Positions 7,217-16,567 of a stretch of 64,000 nt of DNA are shown piece by piece. The stretch's first letter is position 1. Each line of letters starts with the position of its first letter. The DNA is from Candidatus Binataceae bacterium (GTDB lineage: Bacteria; Desulfobacterota; Binatia; Binatales; Binataceae): positions 424,545-488,544 of the forward strand of contig DASRHP010000009.1 of assembly GCA_035650475.1 (NCBI GenBank), in the 5' to 3' direction. Made by a program: the position numbers and the translations under genes. Under the pieces are notes generated by a model. That model ran no database searches, had not been told where the DNA came from, and saw only the letters and a list, made by a program, of their open reading frames with translations.

Positions 7217-9301
7217 ATGGTCAAAGCAATAAAAGAAAGCGCGCGCGCCGCGCGCGCTTCGTACGGTACCGCTTTTCCGCGCCGCCTGCTGGTTGCAGCT
7301 GCGGCTGTGGCGGCACTGATGGTGGCCGGGCGGCCGGCGGTGGCCGCCTCGCATCGCAAAGTCTCGGTGGCGCTCAACGCGGGGGAGAGCTACACGATTG
7401 ACAATATCGCCAAGGACTCGACCCCGGGCGTCAAGGTGCTCGACAATCCGCACGCGATGGTGGTCAACAGCGACGCGCCGGGCAAAATGGTCCTGCTCGG
7501 CGCCGAGCCGGGCGCCTGGAACATCGACGTTACGCTCGCTGACGGCGACAAGGTCACCTACGCAGTCGATGTTAAAGCGCTCGCCAAGCCCGCGGCGGCC
7601 GCCGCACATGCGGATTCGGCGCCTACGGCGGGCGAAGGCTCGTCGCGGCCAGAAACCGCGACGGCCGCTCCCATAGCCAAGCCAGGCGACGTCGGAAGCG
7701 GCTCGGTGGCGGGGACCCACGCTGCGATGGCGGCCAGTGCCGCAGCCAAGACCTCGCCGACGGGCGCTGATTCCGCTTCGGGCTCGACGGCGAGCGCGTC
7801 GGGCGCGCCCACGGATTCCTCCGCGGCCGCCGCACCGTCGAGCACGGTCGAACCGGTGAAAGTGGCTTCAGCCGCGCCCGTAGCGCCCATGGCCAGCGAC
7901 GCCTCGGCGGATTCTCGAACCCCGGGTACGGCGCCCAAGCCTGCGGCGGGCGCCACGGCGCTTGCGGCGGCATCCGCACCCAGCGCCGATCCGTCGGCGG
8001 CTGGCACGAGCGCACCGGCCGCGCGGGCTGAGGCGGGCGCCACCATGGCGCCCAGCCAGACGGTAGCCGCAGTGCAGGCGCCGATCGAGAAATTCAGCAC
8101 CAATCCGCCGGCGGTGATCCCGCCTCCGCTACCGCCCTCGGGCGAGAAGCACTTTTTGCCTGACGAAGGCATCGACATGATGGTGGGAACGTCGGAGGTG
8201 GTGGATTTTCCGACCCGCATTCGGCGCGTCTCGGTAGCCGACAGCAAAGTCGCCGACATCCAGGTGATCAACCCCTACGAACTCAACCTGGTCGGCCATC
8301 AGCCCGGGTTCACTACGCTGGCGGTGTGGGACACGCAGGGCCGCTACGTCGAGCGTCAGATTCGCGTCGACGCCAGCGGCAAGCAGCAAGTGCTGCTCAA
8401 CGTGATCGTGGCCGAGATCAACCGCTCGAACACCGAGGCCTTCGGGATCAACTTCTCCTTTGCGCTGCCGCGATGGAACGTTTCGTTCGTCAACATGGTC
8501 GGCGGTGTGGCGACCCCGTACACCGCGACCAGCCCACTGACCGCTAACGCGCTGATCTCGTCCAATCCGCCGGTGACGGTTTCCTCGAGCGCGAACGGCA
8601 CGCTGCCCGCGGAAGGTACGATCATTCCGTTGTTGCTCTCGCAGAACCTGACCTACGGCTTGGCGGCGTCCAACGACAACATCAACACCCAGAGCTTCTT
8701 CCAGTTCCTTGAAACCCATCAACTGGCTAGAATCCTGGCCGAGCCGCATTTGCTGGCGAACTCGGGCGAGAAGGCCGAGTTCCTCTCGGGTGGCGAGATT
8801 CCGATCGTGATCGCCCAGGCGCTCAACACCTCGATCGTTTTCAAGCAGTTCGGTACTTCGGTAGCATTCGTGCCGACGGTGGTCGGCCAGGATGACATCG
8901 AGCTGAAGGTCAAGCCCGAGGTTTCCGAGCCCGACTTCGCGCACGGCGTGCAGCTGTTCGGCTTTTCAATCCCGGCCTTCATCACACGGCGCGCGGAGAC
9001 GATGGTACGGCTGAAGAACAACCAGACCCTGATTATCGCCGGTCTGCTGCTCAACGAGAAGCGCGAGCAGGTCAACAAGGTGCCCTACCTCGGCGATATT
9101 CCGCTCGTGCGGGGGCTGTTCCGCAATACGGCCTACAGCAACACCAACACCGACCTGGTCATGACGGTGACTCCACAGTTGGTGGCACCGGTGCCCGCCA
9201 ACGGCCAGGTGGTGTTGCCCACCGACCGTGGTCCGCTCACTGACAGTGAAGTCCAGACGAGGAGGGTTTATCCGCCCAGTGCCGCCCGCCCGCGCTTCTA
9301 A
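7217..9301 (+). CDS. cpaC: Tad outer-membrane secretin CpaC (RcpA)
   Basis: A 694-residue secretin forming the outer-membrane pore for the Flp pilus. Order of parts: signal peptide (RRLLVAAAAVAALMVAG, ending AVAA), an N-terminal beta domain (to about residue 125), a long Ala/Ser/Pro/Thr linker (about 130-295), the pilus-assembly N domain with MMVGTSEVVDFPTRIRRV, a BON-like stretch (YELNLVGHQPGFTTLAVWD), and the secretin core ending LPYLGDIP-like VPYLGDIPLVRGLFR. The ATG at 7217 has GGGGGAGG 8 bases upstream. The linker is unusually long for this family, and I see no lipobox. Confidence 0.92.
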   Translation: MVKAIKESARAARASYGTAFPRRLLVAAAAVAALMVAGRPAVAASHRKVSVALNAGESYTIDNIAKDSTPGVKVLDNPHAMVVNSDAPGKMVLLGAEPGAWNIDVTLADGDKVTYAVDVKALAKPAAAAAHADSAPTAGEGSSRPETATAAPIAKPGDVGSGSVAGTHAAMAASAAAKTSPTGADSASGSTASASGAPTDSSAAAAPSSTVEPVKVASAAPVAPMASDASADSRTPGTAPKPAAGATALAAASAPSADPSAAGTSAPAARAEAGATMAPSQTVAAVQAPIEKFSTNPPAVIPPPLPPSGEKHFLPDEGIDMMVGTSEVVDFPTRIRRVSVADSKVADIQVINPYELNLVGHQPGFTTLAVWDTQGRYVERQIRVDASGKQQVLLNVIVAEINRSNTEAFGINFSFALPRWNVSFVNMVGGVATPYTATSPLTANALISSNPPVTVSSSANGTLPAEGTIIPLLLSQNLTYGLAASNDNINTQSFFQFLETHQLARILAEPHLLANSGEKAEFLSGGEIPIVIAQALNTSIVFKQFGTSVAFVPTVVGQDDIELKVKPEVSEPDFAHGVQLFGFSIPAFITRRAETMVRLKNNQTLIIAGLLLNEKREQVNKVPYLGDIPLVRGLFRNTAYSNTNTDLVMTVTPQLVAPVPANGQVVLPTDRGPLTDSEVQTRRVYPPSAARPRF

Positions 9302-9331
9302 CAAGGGAGTGGTGCATTCTGGGAGCAACCT

Positions 9332-10558
9332 GTGGCAGTGCTAGGCCGAAAGACCGAAGGGCGCAAGGGTGCGCTGCGCGTCCTGCTGATCGGCGAGGAC
9401 GAGGAACGGCGAGCCGAAGTTACCAGCGCCTTGGAGGCGCTCGGCGGCGACCCGCCGCTGGAAATTTACGCCGCCTCGCCGGCGGCGGGTTCCGAGAGCA
9501 GCAACGGAACCGCGCCTGCGGACGTCACGATGGTGGTGTTCAACGGCAACGAAGAGGCGTCGTTGAACTATCTTCAGAAGGAGGCCGAGCGCTCGCCGCG
9601 GCCGGCGCTCTTTGCACTGGTGCGCGAGCGCTCGCCTGGGCTGATGCGCCAGATCCTGCGGGCGGGCGCGGATGAGTTGCTGTTTCTGCCGCTCGACCCA
9701 GGGGAAGCGATGCGCGCGCTGCTCAAGGTCAGCGAATCGCATCGGCGCGAGGAGCTCGAACACGGCGGTATCGTATGCTCGGTGGTGAGCACCGTGGGCG
9801 GGGTCGGGGTGACCAGCCTCGCGGCCAACCTCGCACTGGCGTTGCGTTATACGCTGAGCAAGCGGGTTGGCCTGGTTGATCTTGACTTGCAGTCGGGCAG
9901 CCTCGCGGTGGCGCTCAATCTGGAGCCCGAGCGCACGATCATGGCGCTCACCGAGCAGGATAAGAAACTTGATTCGATCCAGCTCGAGGCGGCGCTCACC
10001 AAGCACAGCTCGGGAATCTACCTGCTGGCGGCGCCCAAGCGGATCGAGGACAGCGAGCTGGTTTCCGACGTGACGCTGGGCGCGGCGCTGGACCTGATGA
10101 AGCGCCTGTTCGATTTCATCGTGGTGGACTGCGGCGGCTATATCAACGAGAACGTGGTGGCGGTATGGGAGCGCTCCGATCATCTGTTCTACGTGCTGGA
10201 ACAGTCGATCGCAGCCGCGCGAAGCTGCTGGCGGTTTATTGAGTTGTTCGCCCGGCTGGGGCTCAGCGGGGTGCAGCCGCACTTCGTCCTCAGCCGTTAT
10301 GTTCCCCATCACCCCATCAGCGAGGAGCAGATCACCAACACTTTGGGCCGCCCGATCTTCGCCAAGATCCCGCGCGACGAGAAGGCGCTGGAGCGCGTGC
10401 AGTTGCGCGCCCAGGACCTCTGGCAATGCGCGCCCAACTCGGCGCTGACTAAAGCCTACGAAGATCTCGCGCGGCGGCTGGCCGCCGGCGACGAGGCCTC
10501 GGCGGGGGATCGCGGACTGATGTCGCGTCTGCTCGGAAAATTTGGTGCCCGCTCCTGA
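9332..10558 (+). CDS. cpaE: Tad localisation ATPase-like protein CpaE/TadZ
   Basis: A 408-residue protein with an N-terminal receiver-like domain (about 15-135) and a ParA/MinD-like domain (about 145-395), the CpaE/TadZ layout that places the pilus machine at its cellular site. The deviant Walker A is TVGGVGVTS (154-162): both lysines of the ParA signature KGGVGKT are replaced by valine. VGLVDLDLQSG and FDFIVVDCGG supply the remaining nucleotide-site strands. TadZ proteins are known to vary here, so ATP hydrolysis is doubtful. The start is a GTG at 9332, 30 bases after the secretin stop. Confidence 0.9.
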   Translation: MAVLGRKTEGRKGALRVLLIGEDEERRAEVTSALEALGGDPPLEIYAASPAAGSESSNGTAPADVTMVVFNGNEEASLNYLQKEAERSPRPALFALVRERSPGLMRQILRAGADELLFLPLDPGEAMRALLKVSESHRREELEHGGIVCSVVSTVGGVGVTSLAANLALALRYTLSKRVGLVDLDLQSGSLAVALNLEPERTIMALTEQDKKLDSIQLEAALTKHSSGIYLLAAPKRIEDSELVSDVTLGAALDLMKRLFDFIVVDCGGYINENVVAVWERSDHLFYVLEQSIAAARSCWRFIELFARLGLSGVQPHFVLSRYVPHHPISEEQITNTLGRPIFAKIPRDEKALERVQLRAQDLWQCAPNSALTKAYEDLARRLAAGDEASAGDRGLMSRLLGKFGARS

Positions 10559-10572
10559 AGGTCGTGTGATTT

Positions 10573-11916
10573 ATGAAACTGGTCGAACGGATATCGCAGA
10601 AGGAAGGCGCGCCGCAGCAGCAGCAACAGCGCTCGCTTATCGGCGGGCAACCCAAGCGCGAGCGCAACGTGCTCGCCGACGGTTTCCAGCAGCTCAAGCT
10701 CGCCGTCCATAACCGGCTCTTCGAGATGCTCGACGTTTCGCGCCTGGAGAGCCTCGAGGCCAACATGGCCTCGGCCAAGGTCACCACCGCAATAAGCGAG
10801 ATTCTCGACGAAGAAGGCCGTCTGCTCACCGACGCCGACCGCGCACGGCTTATCGAGGAAATCAAGAACGAGCTGCTCGGCCTCGGTCCACTCGAGCCGC
10901 TGCTGTGGGATGACGAGATCACCGACATCCTAGTCAACGGCCCCTCGCAGGTCTACGTCGAGCGCGGCGGCAAGCTCTACCTGACCGACGTAAGCTTTCA
11001 GGACGACCAGCATCTGATGCTGATCATCGACCGCATCGTCTCGCAGGTCGGGCGCCGCGTTGACGAGGCCTCGCCGATGGTCGATGCCCGGTTGCCGGAC
11101 GGCTCGCGCGTCAACGCCATCATTCCACCGCTCGCGCTCGACGGGCCGTCGCTCTCGATCCGCCGTTTCGGCAAGCGCCGCTACTCGGTGGACGACCTCG
11201 TGGCCAAAGAAACCCTGACTCCCGACATGGTCGAATTCCTTCGCGCCATTGTCCGCGCCCGACTCAACATCCTGGTCTGCGGCGGTACCGGCTCGGGCAA
11301 GACCACCATGCTCAACTGCCTATCGGCCTTTATTCCGGTCGATGAGCGCGTGGTAACGATCGAAGACTCGGCCGAGCTCGTGTTGCAGCAGCCGCACGTG
11401 GTGCGGCTGGAGACCCGCCCGCCCAACGTCGAAGGCAAGGGCGAAGTCACCCAGCGCGATCTGGTACGCAACTCGCTGCGCATGCGGCCCGACCGGATCA
11501 TTGTCGGCGAGGTGCGCGGCGGCGAAGTCTTCGACATGTTGCAGGCGATGTCGACCGGCCACGACGGTTCGCTCGCCACCGTCCACGCCAACACTCCGCG
11601 CGACAGCCTGAGCCGGCTCGAGATGATGATGTTGCTGGCGGGATGGTCCATCCCGCAGCGCGCGATGCGCCAGCAGATCGCCTCCGCGCTCAACCTCATC
11701 GTGCACGTATCACGTCTGTCCGACGGCTCGCGCAAGGTCCTGCGCATCTCCGAGCTCGTTGGGATGGAAGGCGACATGGTCATGATGCAGGACCTCTTCG
11801 AATTCCACCGGACCGGCATCAACGCCCAGGGCAAGGTGCTCGGCCAGTTCCGCAAGACCGGCATCCGTTCCGCTTACAAGGAGCGGGTCGAAGCCTACGG
11901 CTACAGCATGGATTGA
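10573..11916 (+). CDS. cpaF: Tad secretion ATPase CpaF (TadA)
   Basis: A 447-residue cytoplasmic ATPase of the type II/IV secretion family that drives Flp pilus extension and probably retraction. The Walker [10 protein letters not shown] is at 237-245, followed by a Walker B/Asp-box region ([19 protein letters not shown], about 310-330) and the His-box [18 protein letters not shown]. The N-terminal domain has the typical [22 protein letters not shown] stretch. Residues 15-20 are a polyglutamine patch. It starts 14 bases after cpaE and ends 15 bases before tadB, so it is in the same transcript. Confidence 0.96.
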   Translation: MKLVERISQKEGAPQQQQQRSLIGGQPKRERNVLADGFQQLKLAVHNRLFEMLDVSRLESLEANMASAKVTTAISEILDEEGRLLTDADRARLIEEIKNELLGLGPLEPLLWDDEITDILVNGPSQVYVERGGKLYLTDVSFQDDQHLMLIIDRIVSQVGRRVDEASPMVDARLPDGSRVNAIIPPLALDGPSLSIRRFGKRRYSVDDLVAKETLTPDMVEFLRAIVRARLNILVCGGTGSGKTTMLNCLSAFIPVDERVVTIEDSAELVLQQPHVVRLETRPPNVEGKGEVTQRDLVRNSLRMRPDRIIVGEVRGGEVFDMLQAMSTGHDGSLATVHANTPRDSLSRLEMMMLLAGWSIPQRAMRQQIASALNLIVHVSRLSDGSRKVLRISELVGMEGDMVMMQDLFEFHRTGINAQGKVLGQFRKTGIRSAYKERVEAYGYSMD

Positions 11917-11931
11917 CAATTGGGGGAGGCG

Positions 11932-12882
11932 ATGAGCCTGATAGCTGCCAGCGCGGTCTTTGCTTTCGTCTTTATCGTCGTTCTGCTCAGTTCGAGCTGG
12001 ATCAGCGAAACTACCGAGCAGAACCGCCAGGTCATGCGCCGGATGAGTCGGCCGATGGACGACATCGATGTCGACATCACCCGCCGGCGCAAGCCCGAGG
12101 AGCATTCGTTCTTCAGCACCTTCAGGGAATTCAACCTGCTGCGTACGCTGGAGAAGATGATGTGGCAGGCGGGCCTGTACATGCGGGTCTCCGAGATGGT
12201 CCTCATCATCTCGCTGCTGTTCCTCGCCGGCTTTTTCCTCGGCGAATTGTTGCTCAAAGGATGGCTTCTGGGCGCCCTGCTGCTTGGAGCCGGGCTGGGT
12301 TCGCTGCCGATCATGTACATCCGCTTCCGGCGTACACGCCGGATGAGGGCGTTCGTCGCGCAGCTGCCGTTCGCCCTCGACCTTATCAAGTCCTCGCTCG
12401 AGGCGGGCCATTCGCTTAACCGCGGCCTGCAGGTCGTGGTGCAAGAGTTCGGCGACCCGCTTGGCGGCGAGTTCCGCACCGTGCTCGAACAGACCCGGAT
12501 CGGGCTGCCGCTGCCACGTGCGCTCGAGGACATGCTCAAGCGAGTGCCGGAGGACGACCTGCGGCTCCTGGTGGTGGCGGTCAAGGTCCAGAGCGAAGTC
12601 GGCAGCAGCTTGGCGGCGATAGTCGGGCGACTGGCCGAGATCGTGCGCACGCGCCAACGCCTGCGCCTGCAAATCCGTGCGCTAACCGCGCAGTCGCGCC
12701 TGGGCGGCATGATCGTGGGCTGCCTGCCGATCGTGGTGCTCGGCGCCTTCAGCCTGATCAACCGCCAGTACGCCGACGAACTGTTCTTCGATCCGACCGG
12801 GATCAAGTTGCTCAAGGTAGCGGGTGGCCTCGACCTTTTCGCTTTCATCACTATCCGCCGGCTCCTGCGGCTGGACTACTGA
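11932..12882 (+). CDS. tadB: Tad inner-membrane platform protein TadB
   Basis: A 316-residue GspF-type platform protein. It has an N-terminal helix (residues 3-22), two central helices (about 88-130), the cytoplasmic GspF domain with FALDLIKSSLEAGHSLNRGL, and a C-terminal helical pair. It pairs with TadC to anchor the CpaF motor. The ATG at 11932 follows GGGGGAGG. An in-frame TTG 12 bases upstream is less likely. It lies 15 bases downstream of cpaF and 28 bases before tadC. Confidence 0.92.
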   Translation: MSLIAASAVFAFVFIVVLLSSSWISETTEQNRQVMRRMSRPMDDIDVDITRRRKPEEHSFFSTFREFNLLRTLEKMMWQAGLYMRVSEMVLIISLLFLAGFFLGELLLKGWLLGALLLGAGLGSLPIMYIRFRRTRRMRAFVAQLPFALDLIKSSLEAGHSLNRGLQVVVQEFGDPLGGEFRTVLEQTRIGLPLPRALEDMLKRVPEDDLRLLVVAVKVQSEVGSSLAAIVGRLAEIVRTRQRLRLQIRALTAQSRLGGMIVGCLPIVVLGAFSLINRQYADELFFDPTGIKLLKVAGGLDLFAFITIRRLLRLDY

Positions 12883-12910
12883 GCGGCGCCTATCCCCGCG
12901 GGGTGAATTT

Positions 12911-13852
12911 ATGACTCCACTTTTGGTCAGCCTCATCGTTTTGTGTATGGCGGGAGTCGCGGCGACGGCGGTCTACCACGCCCTTTACGGCAGCCATCGC
13001 GCGCTTGAGGAGCGCTTCGCCGACCTCGCGCTCAGAGTGCGCGCCGCGCAGGGCGTCTGGGAGGATACCGAGGAGGACGTCCACGGATTGTCGCGTTTGA
13101 TTTTGCAGTGGGCGGCCAAACGGGTGCCGGTCCCCAAGCCGGACACGCCCGAAGGAGAGAAGCTGGCGCGCACCCTGATCCAGGCCGGCTATCTGAAGTC
13201 CACGATGCCGCAGATGTTTCAGGTCATCCGCTTCGGCAGCGGCGCGGTGTTCGCCCTGATCGGAGCCTTGATTGGAATCATCGTGCACAACACCTCCTCG
13301 GTGCTGCTCTTCGGCCTCGGCGGCTTCGGCATCGGGCTTTTTCTGCCGAGCTACTACGTCGGGCGGCGCGCACGTAAACGCCAAAACGCGATCGCGCGAC
13401 AGCTCTCCGATGTGCTCGACCTGCTGGTGGTGTGCGTTGAGGCGGGGCTCGGCCTGTTCGAGGCAATCAAGATTGTCGGCACCGAAAGCGAGCGCCAGAA
13501 GCAGGAGATCGGTCGCGAGCTGGCTTTGGTGGCGTCGGAGATTTCGGCTGGCGCCTCGCTCGGTCAGGCGTTGCGCAACCTTGCCGAACGCACCGCGGTC
13601 GAGGACATCAAGCCGCTCGCCGCGACGCTCATTCAGAGCGAGCAGCTTGGGGCGCAGATCGCCCCCGCGCTAAGCGCCAGCTCGGACGCGCTGCGCACGC
13701 GGCGGCGGCTGCGCGCGGAGGAGATGGCGCAGCGCACCACGATCAAGATCCTGTTCCCGCTGGTGCTGTTCGTGCTGCCCGCGATGCTGCTGGTGATCGT
13801 GGGACCGGCGATTATCCAGATCCTCCGCACGCTCGGCGGCGGTGGCGGCTGA
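12911..13852 (+). CDS. tadC: Tad inner-membrane platform protein TadC
   Basis: A 313-residue GspF-type protein with helices near residues 5-20 and 105-150, and at the C-terminus (LFPLVLFVLPAMLLVIVGPAI). The cytoplasmic part has LDLLVVCVEAGLGLFEAI and a conserved AEEMAQRTTIKILFPL segment, characteristic of TadC. It is the last gene of the pilus run and is followed 36 bases later by an intrinsic terminator. No TadD lipoprotein or prepilin peptidase follows, so the locus is incomplete by itself. Confidence 0.92.
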   Translation: MTPLLVSLIVLCMAGVAATAVYHALYGSHRALEERFADLALRVRAAQGVWEDTEEDVHGLSRLILQWAAKRVPVPKPDTPEGEKLARTLIQAGYLKSTMPQMFQVIRFGSGAVFALIGALIGIIVHNTSSVLLFGLGGFGIGLFLPSYYVGRRARKRQNAIARQLSDVLDLLVVCVEAGLGLFEAIKIVGTESERQKQEIGRELALVASEISAGASLGQALRNLAERTAVEDIKPLAATLIQSEQLGAQIAPALSASSDALRTRRRLRAEEMAQRTTIKILFPLVLFVLPAMLLVIVGPAIIQILRTLGGGGG

Positions 13853-13888
13853 GCCCGAGGCGGCGGGCCCACCCGCGGCCGATCTTTC

Positions 13889-13936
13889 AGAGGCCGCGCA
13901 TGTCCGGTGGAGGGCCTGCGCGGCCTCTGCCTTTTT
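13889..13936 (+). terminator. Rho-independent terminator of the Tad operon
   Basis: A perfect 12-base inverted repeat AGAGGCCGCGCA / TGCGCGGCCTCT with a 16-base loop is followed by GCCTTTTT. It closes the plus-strand pilus run before the oppositely oriented regulator. Confidence 0.85.
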
Positions 13937-14040
13937 GGAGAGGCCCGCAAAAGGCGCCGCGCGCGTCCTGCTTGTGTCAGCGCGGACGCGCGCGGCGCAA
14001 GGACGAATCCAGTCGATCAGTTGATTGCGCTGCGGCCTGG

Positions 14041-15429
14041 CTACAGGCCGAGACGCTTCATGAGGCGGTAGAGGGTGGTGCGATCCACGCCGAGCGTGGT
14101 TGCCGCGACCGCGCGGTTACCTTTGGCCGCGTCGAGCGCCGCGCGAATGCGCGCGACGGCGGCGCGGTCGAGATAGGCCTGGAGGGTTTCGTTGGGCGCC
14201 GCGGGCTCATCGCTTTCGGCCGCCGGTTCGATGCTGCCGTCGAGGGCAAACGCGTCGGGTGTAAGCACCTCCGCTCCGCTCATCACCACCGCACGCTCGA
14301 TCACGTTTTCCAGCTCGCGGACGTTGCCTGGCCACGAGTAGGTGAGCAGCGTGCGCTCGGCCTCGGGCGAGAGTGTGATCGGGCGACCGGCCTGTGCGGT
14401 GTAGAAGGCCAGGAAATGGCGCGCCAGCGGCAGGATGTCTTCGCGGCGCTCGCGCAGCGGCGCGATCTTGACCGGGATAACGTTGAGGCGGAAGTACAGG
14501 TCGGCGCGGAAGCGTCCGGCCGCGACCTCGTTGCGCAGGACGCGGTTGGTGGCCGCGACGATCCGTACATCAACCTTGCGCGGCTTGGAGGCGCCCACCC
14601 GCAGCACCTCTCCGTCTTCAAGCACGCGTAACAGCTTGGCCTGGAAGTCGGTGCCGGCCTCGGCGATTTCGTCTAGGAACAAGGTGCCGCCCGAGGCGCG
14701 CTCGAAGCACCCGGCGCGCGCCGCGATCGCGCCCGTGAACGAACCTTTCTCATGGCCGAAGAGTTCGCTTTCGACTACGCCTTCGGCGAAGGCCTTGCAG
14801 TTGACCGCGACGAATGGGCCCTCCGCGCGATGGCTCCAGTAATGAAGCATGCGGGCGACCAGCTCCTTGCCGGTCCCGCTCTCGCCTTCGATAAGCGCGG
14901 TCGAACGCGAGGGCGCCACCCGGCGCACCATCGCGACTAGGTTCTTGCTCTGCGAGCTTTCGGCGATAAAGGCGGCGGCCGTGCTGGCGACGTCGAGCTG
15001 CTGACGCAGGCGGCGGTTCTCGCGCTGGAGCGACCCCATCTCGATCGCCCGCGTCAGAATCTTGCTCAGCTCGTCGGCATTGAGGGGCTTGGTCAGATAG
15101 TCGAAGGCCCCCTCGCGCATCGCGGCCACGGCCGAGGTCACGCTGGGCTCGCTAGCCATCAGGACGACCGCGATATCCGGCCGCCGACCCCGCACCCGCC
15201 GCAGCAGATCCAGGCCGTCTAGCCCGTGCGTGCGCACGGCGGCAAGGATGACCTCGCATCCCTGTTCGGCAGCGGCCAGCGCCCCTTCGGCGCTCGGGCA
15301 GACGTCGCAGTCGAAACCCTCTTGCTCCAGGGCCATGGCCAGCGAGCGCGCCGCAACCTCGTCTTCGTCGACGATCAGGATGCGCGCCCGGTAGGGCTCC
15401 AAGGCTACTGCGCCTAATCCTTGAGACAT
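14041..15429 (-). CDS. NtrC-family sigma-54 activator with a degenerate receiver domain
   Basis: A 462-residue protein: receiver-like domain (about 16-130), AAA+ sigma-54 interaction domain (about 155-395; Walker A GESGTGKE 182-189, GSFTGA loop 229-234, GTLFLDEI) and a Fis-type helix-turn-helix (NRAVAATTLGVDRTTLYRLM) at the end. The activator half looks fully functional. The receiver lacks the phospho-accepting Asp: EVILAAVRTHGLDG has Ala64 where NtrC has Asp54, and Ala92 replaces the conserved Thr, although Lys114 stays. The ATG at 15429 begins just before the receiver. It converges on the Tad operon and no histidine kinase is nearby. It is the likely activator of the -24/-12 promoter of flp. 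Confidence 0.92.
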   Translation of the reverse strand: MSQGLGAVALEPYRARILIVDEDEVAARSLAMALEQEGFDCDVCPSAEGALAAAEQGCEVILAAVRTHGLDGLDLLRRVRGRRPDIAVVLMASEPSVTSAVAAMREGAFDYLTKPLNADELSKILTRAIEMGSLQRENRRLRQQLDVASTAAAFIAESSQSKNLVAMVRRVAPSRSTALIEGESGTGKELVARMLHYWSHRAEGPFVAVNCKAFAEGVVESELFGHEKGSFTGAIAARAGCFERASGGTLFLDEIAEAGTDFQAKLLRVLEDGEVLRVGASKPRKVDVRIVAATNRVLRNEVAAGRFRADLYFRLNVIPVKIAPLRERREDILPLARHFLAFYTAQAGRPITLSPEAERTLLTYSWPGNVRELENVIERAVVMSGAEVLTPDAFALDGSIEPAAESDEPAAPNETLQAYLDRAAVARIRAALDAAKGNRAVAATTLGVDRTTLYRLMKRLGL

Positions 15430-16042
15430 TAGCGTATCGCCTAATCTGCTACGGTCTATCGAGCGTACTGTGGCATAATTGCGCAGGGCGCACCCCGTGT
15501 CAACAGGCCGCATGGGACGTCTGTGCATATCCGGATGACGGTCCCAAGGCCATGTTGGCAATCCGCAACGCATCGGAAATCCCATCTTTTACTCCAGAAG
15601 CAGGGCTAAGCTGCGACAGGTAAGCTGCCCGGGCCGGAATCGAACCGTCCGTCGGGTAACCGGTTATCTTCGCGGTGACGGTTGTTGCTCGCGTCGGTGC
15701 AATTTCGCTCTGGCCGCATCGCCGTTCATCCGGCAAGCACATAACGCCAGATACATGCCATCGTGCCCGCCCTGCATCGCGCGGCGCGGCGTTGACGAAT
15801 CGCCACACCGTGCGCAACCGCCTTCTGGTACGAGATGCTCGGAGCCGTGCGGGAAAATTCTGGAAGCCCTGATCGGGCCGTTTCGGGCTTGAGCGTTTGT
15901 GCAACGCCGCATGAGACACCTCAGCGGCGGTCTTTCATTTAGGCGACCACGGCGCGTCCCAGAGTGTTACGGTCGCCAGCCGATTCGTGTAACGCTTCGT
16001 GGCAGTGCGATGTCTTGATTCGGTGCGCTCGGTTTGAGGAGA
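15430..16042 (-). other. Non-coding stretch between regulator and tRNA-Asn
   Basis: About 610 bases with no convincing gene: all open frames are short and arginine-rich like antisense shadows, and none has a ribosome-binding site or a family signature. It contains the tRNA-like fragment at 15626-15646. The regulator's promoter should be near 15440-15490, where the sequence is AT-richer, but I could not pick hexamers with confidence. Confidence 0.5.
15626..15646 (-). repeat. tRNA 3'-end-like fragment
   Basis: Read on the minus strand, this is a T-arm plus acceptor 3' strand (GGTTCGATTCCGGCCCGGGC). It matches the corresponding part of tRNA-Asn (16047-16067) at 19 of 21 bases. No matching 5' acceptor strand, D-arm or anticodon arm is found at the right distance, so it is not a whole tRNA. 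It could be a decayed tRNA or the remnant of an attachment site. Confidence 0.45.
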
Positions 16043-16118
16043 TGGCTCCCCGGGCCGGATTCGAACCAGCGACTTGACGGTTAACAGCCGTCCGCTCTAC
16101 CGACTGAGCTACCGGGGA
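16043..16118 (-). tRNA. tRNA-Asn (GTT), CCA encoded
   Basis: A full cloverleaf on the minus strand: acceptor TCCCCGG/CCGGGGA, D-arm GCTCAGTCGGTAGAGC, anticodon loop CTGTTAA (anticodon GTT) in a GACGG/CCGTC stem, T-arm CTGGTTCGAATCCGG, discriminator G and genome-encoded CCA. 76 bases including CCA. Confidence 0.97.
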
Positions 16119-16275
16119 GCACGCGCAGCGCGCAGGCCCTTCTTTCGTAACCGCACAGCGGCGTGAAATCAAGCAGTGCTCCCCCGTCCTGAGCACGCCG
16201 GCGGGGTTATCGGTTTGGATTGCCGCTGCGCTGGTTGCGCACGCTGCGATCGGCGATAATTCAAACAGTGGTGTT

Positions 16276-16554
16276 ATGGGCGAGCTGATACGGCTCGAAG
16301 AGATTGAGCGGGCGCGCCGGCGCACCCGCGCGCGGGTTGCCGAGCGCGAGCATCTGGAACGCGCGGTCGCGATTCTCCGCGAGAACCTTGCGGCGGCGGC
16401 CCAAGCGCTGCGTGACGCGCCCGCCGACGAGCAGCCGGGGCTGCTTAGCCACGTCGAGAAACTCGCCGCGCTGGTGCGCTACGGGCTCAGGATGCTGGGC
16501 GAGGCGCCCGAGGCCGATACGCCCAACCCGGCCAAGGCGGTCGATCCCCAATAG
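16276..16554 (+). CDS. Small helical hypothetical protein
   Basis: A 92-residue charged protein (MGELIRLEEIERARRRTRAR...), almost entirely predicted helix with heptad-like leucines and alanines (about residues 5-75), suggesting a coiled coil or helical hairpin. No signal peptide or membrane segment. It ends 13 bases before the oppositely oriented trmJ end. The ATG at 16276 has only a weak upstream purine stretch. I recognise no family; coding is supported by its amino-acid make-up and the tidy fit between neighbours. Confidence 0.5.
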   Translation: MGELIRLEEIERARRRTRARVAEREHLERAVAILRENLAAAAQALRDAPADEQPGLLSHVEKLAALVRYGLRMLGEAPEADTPNPAKAVDPQ

Positions 16555-16567
16555 CCCGTCGCTGCGC

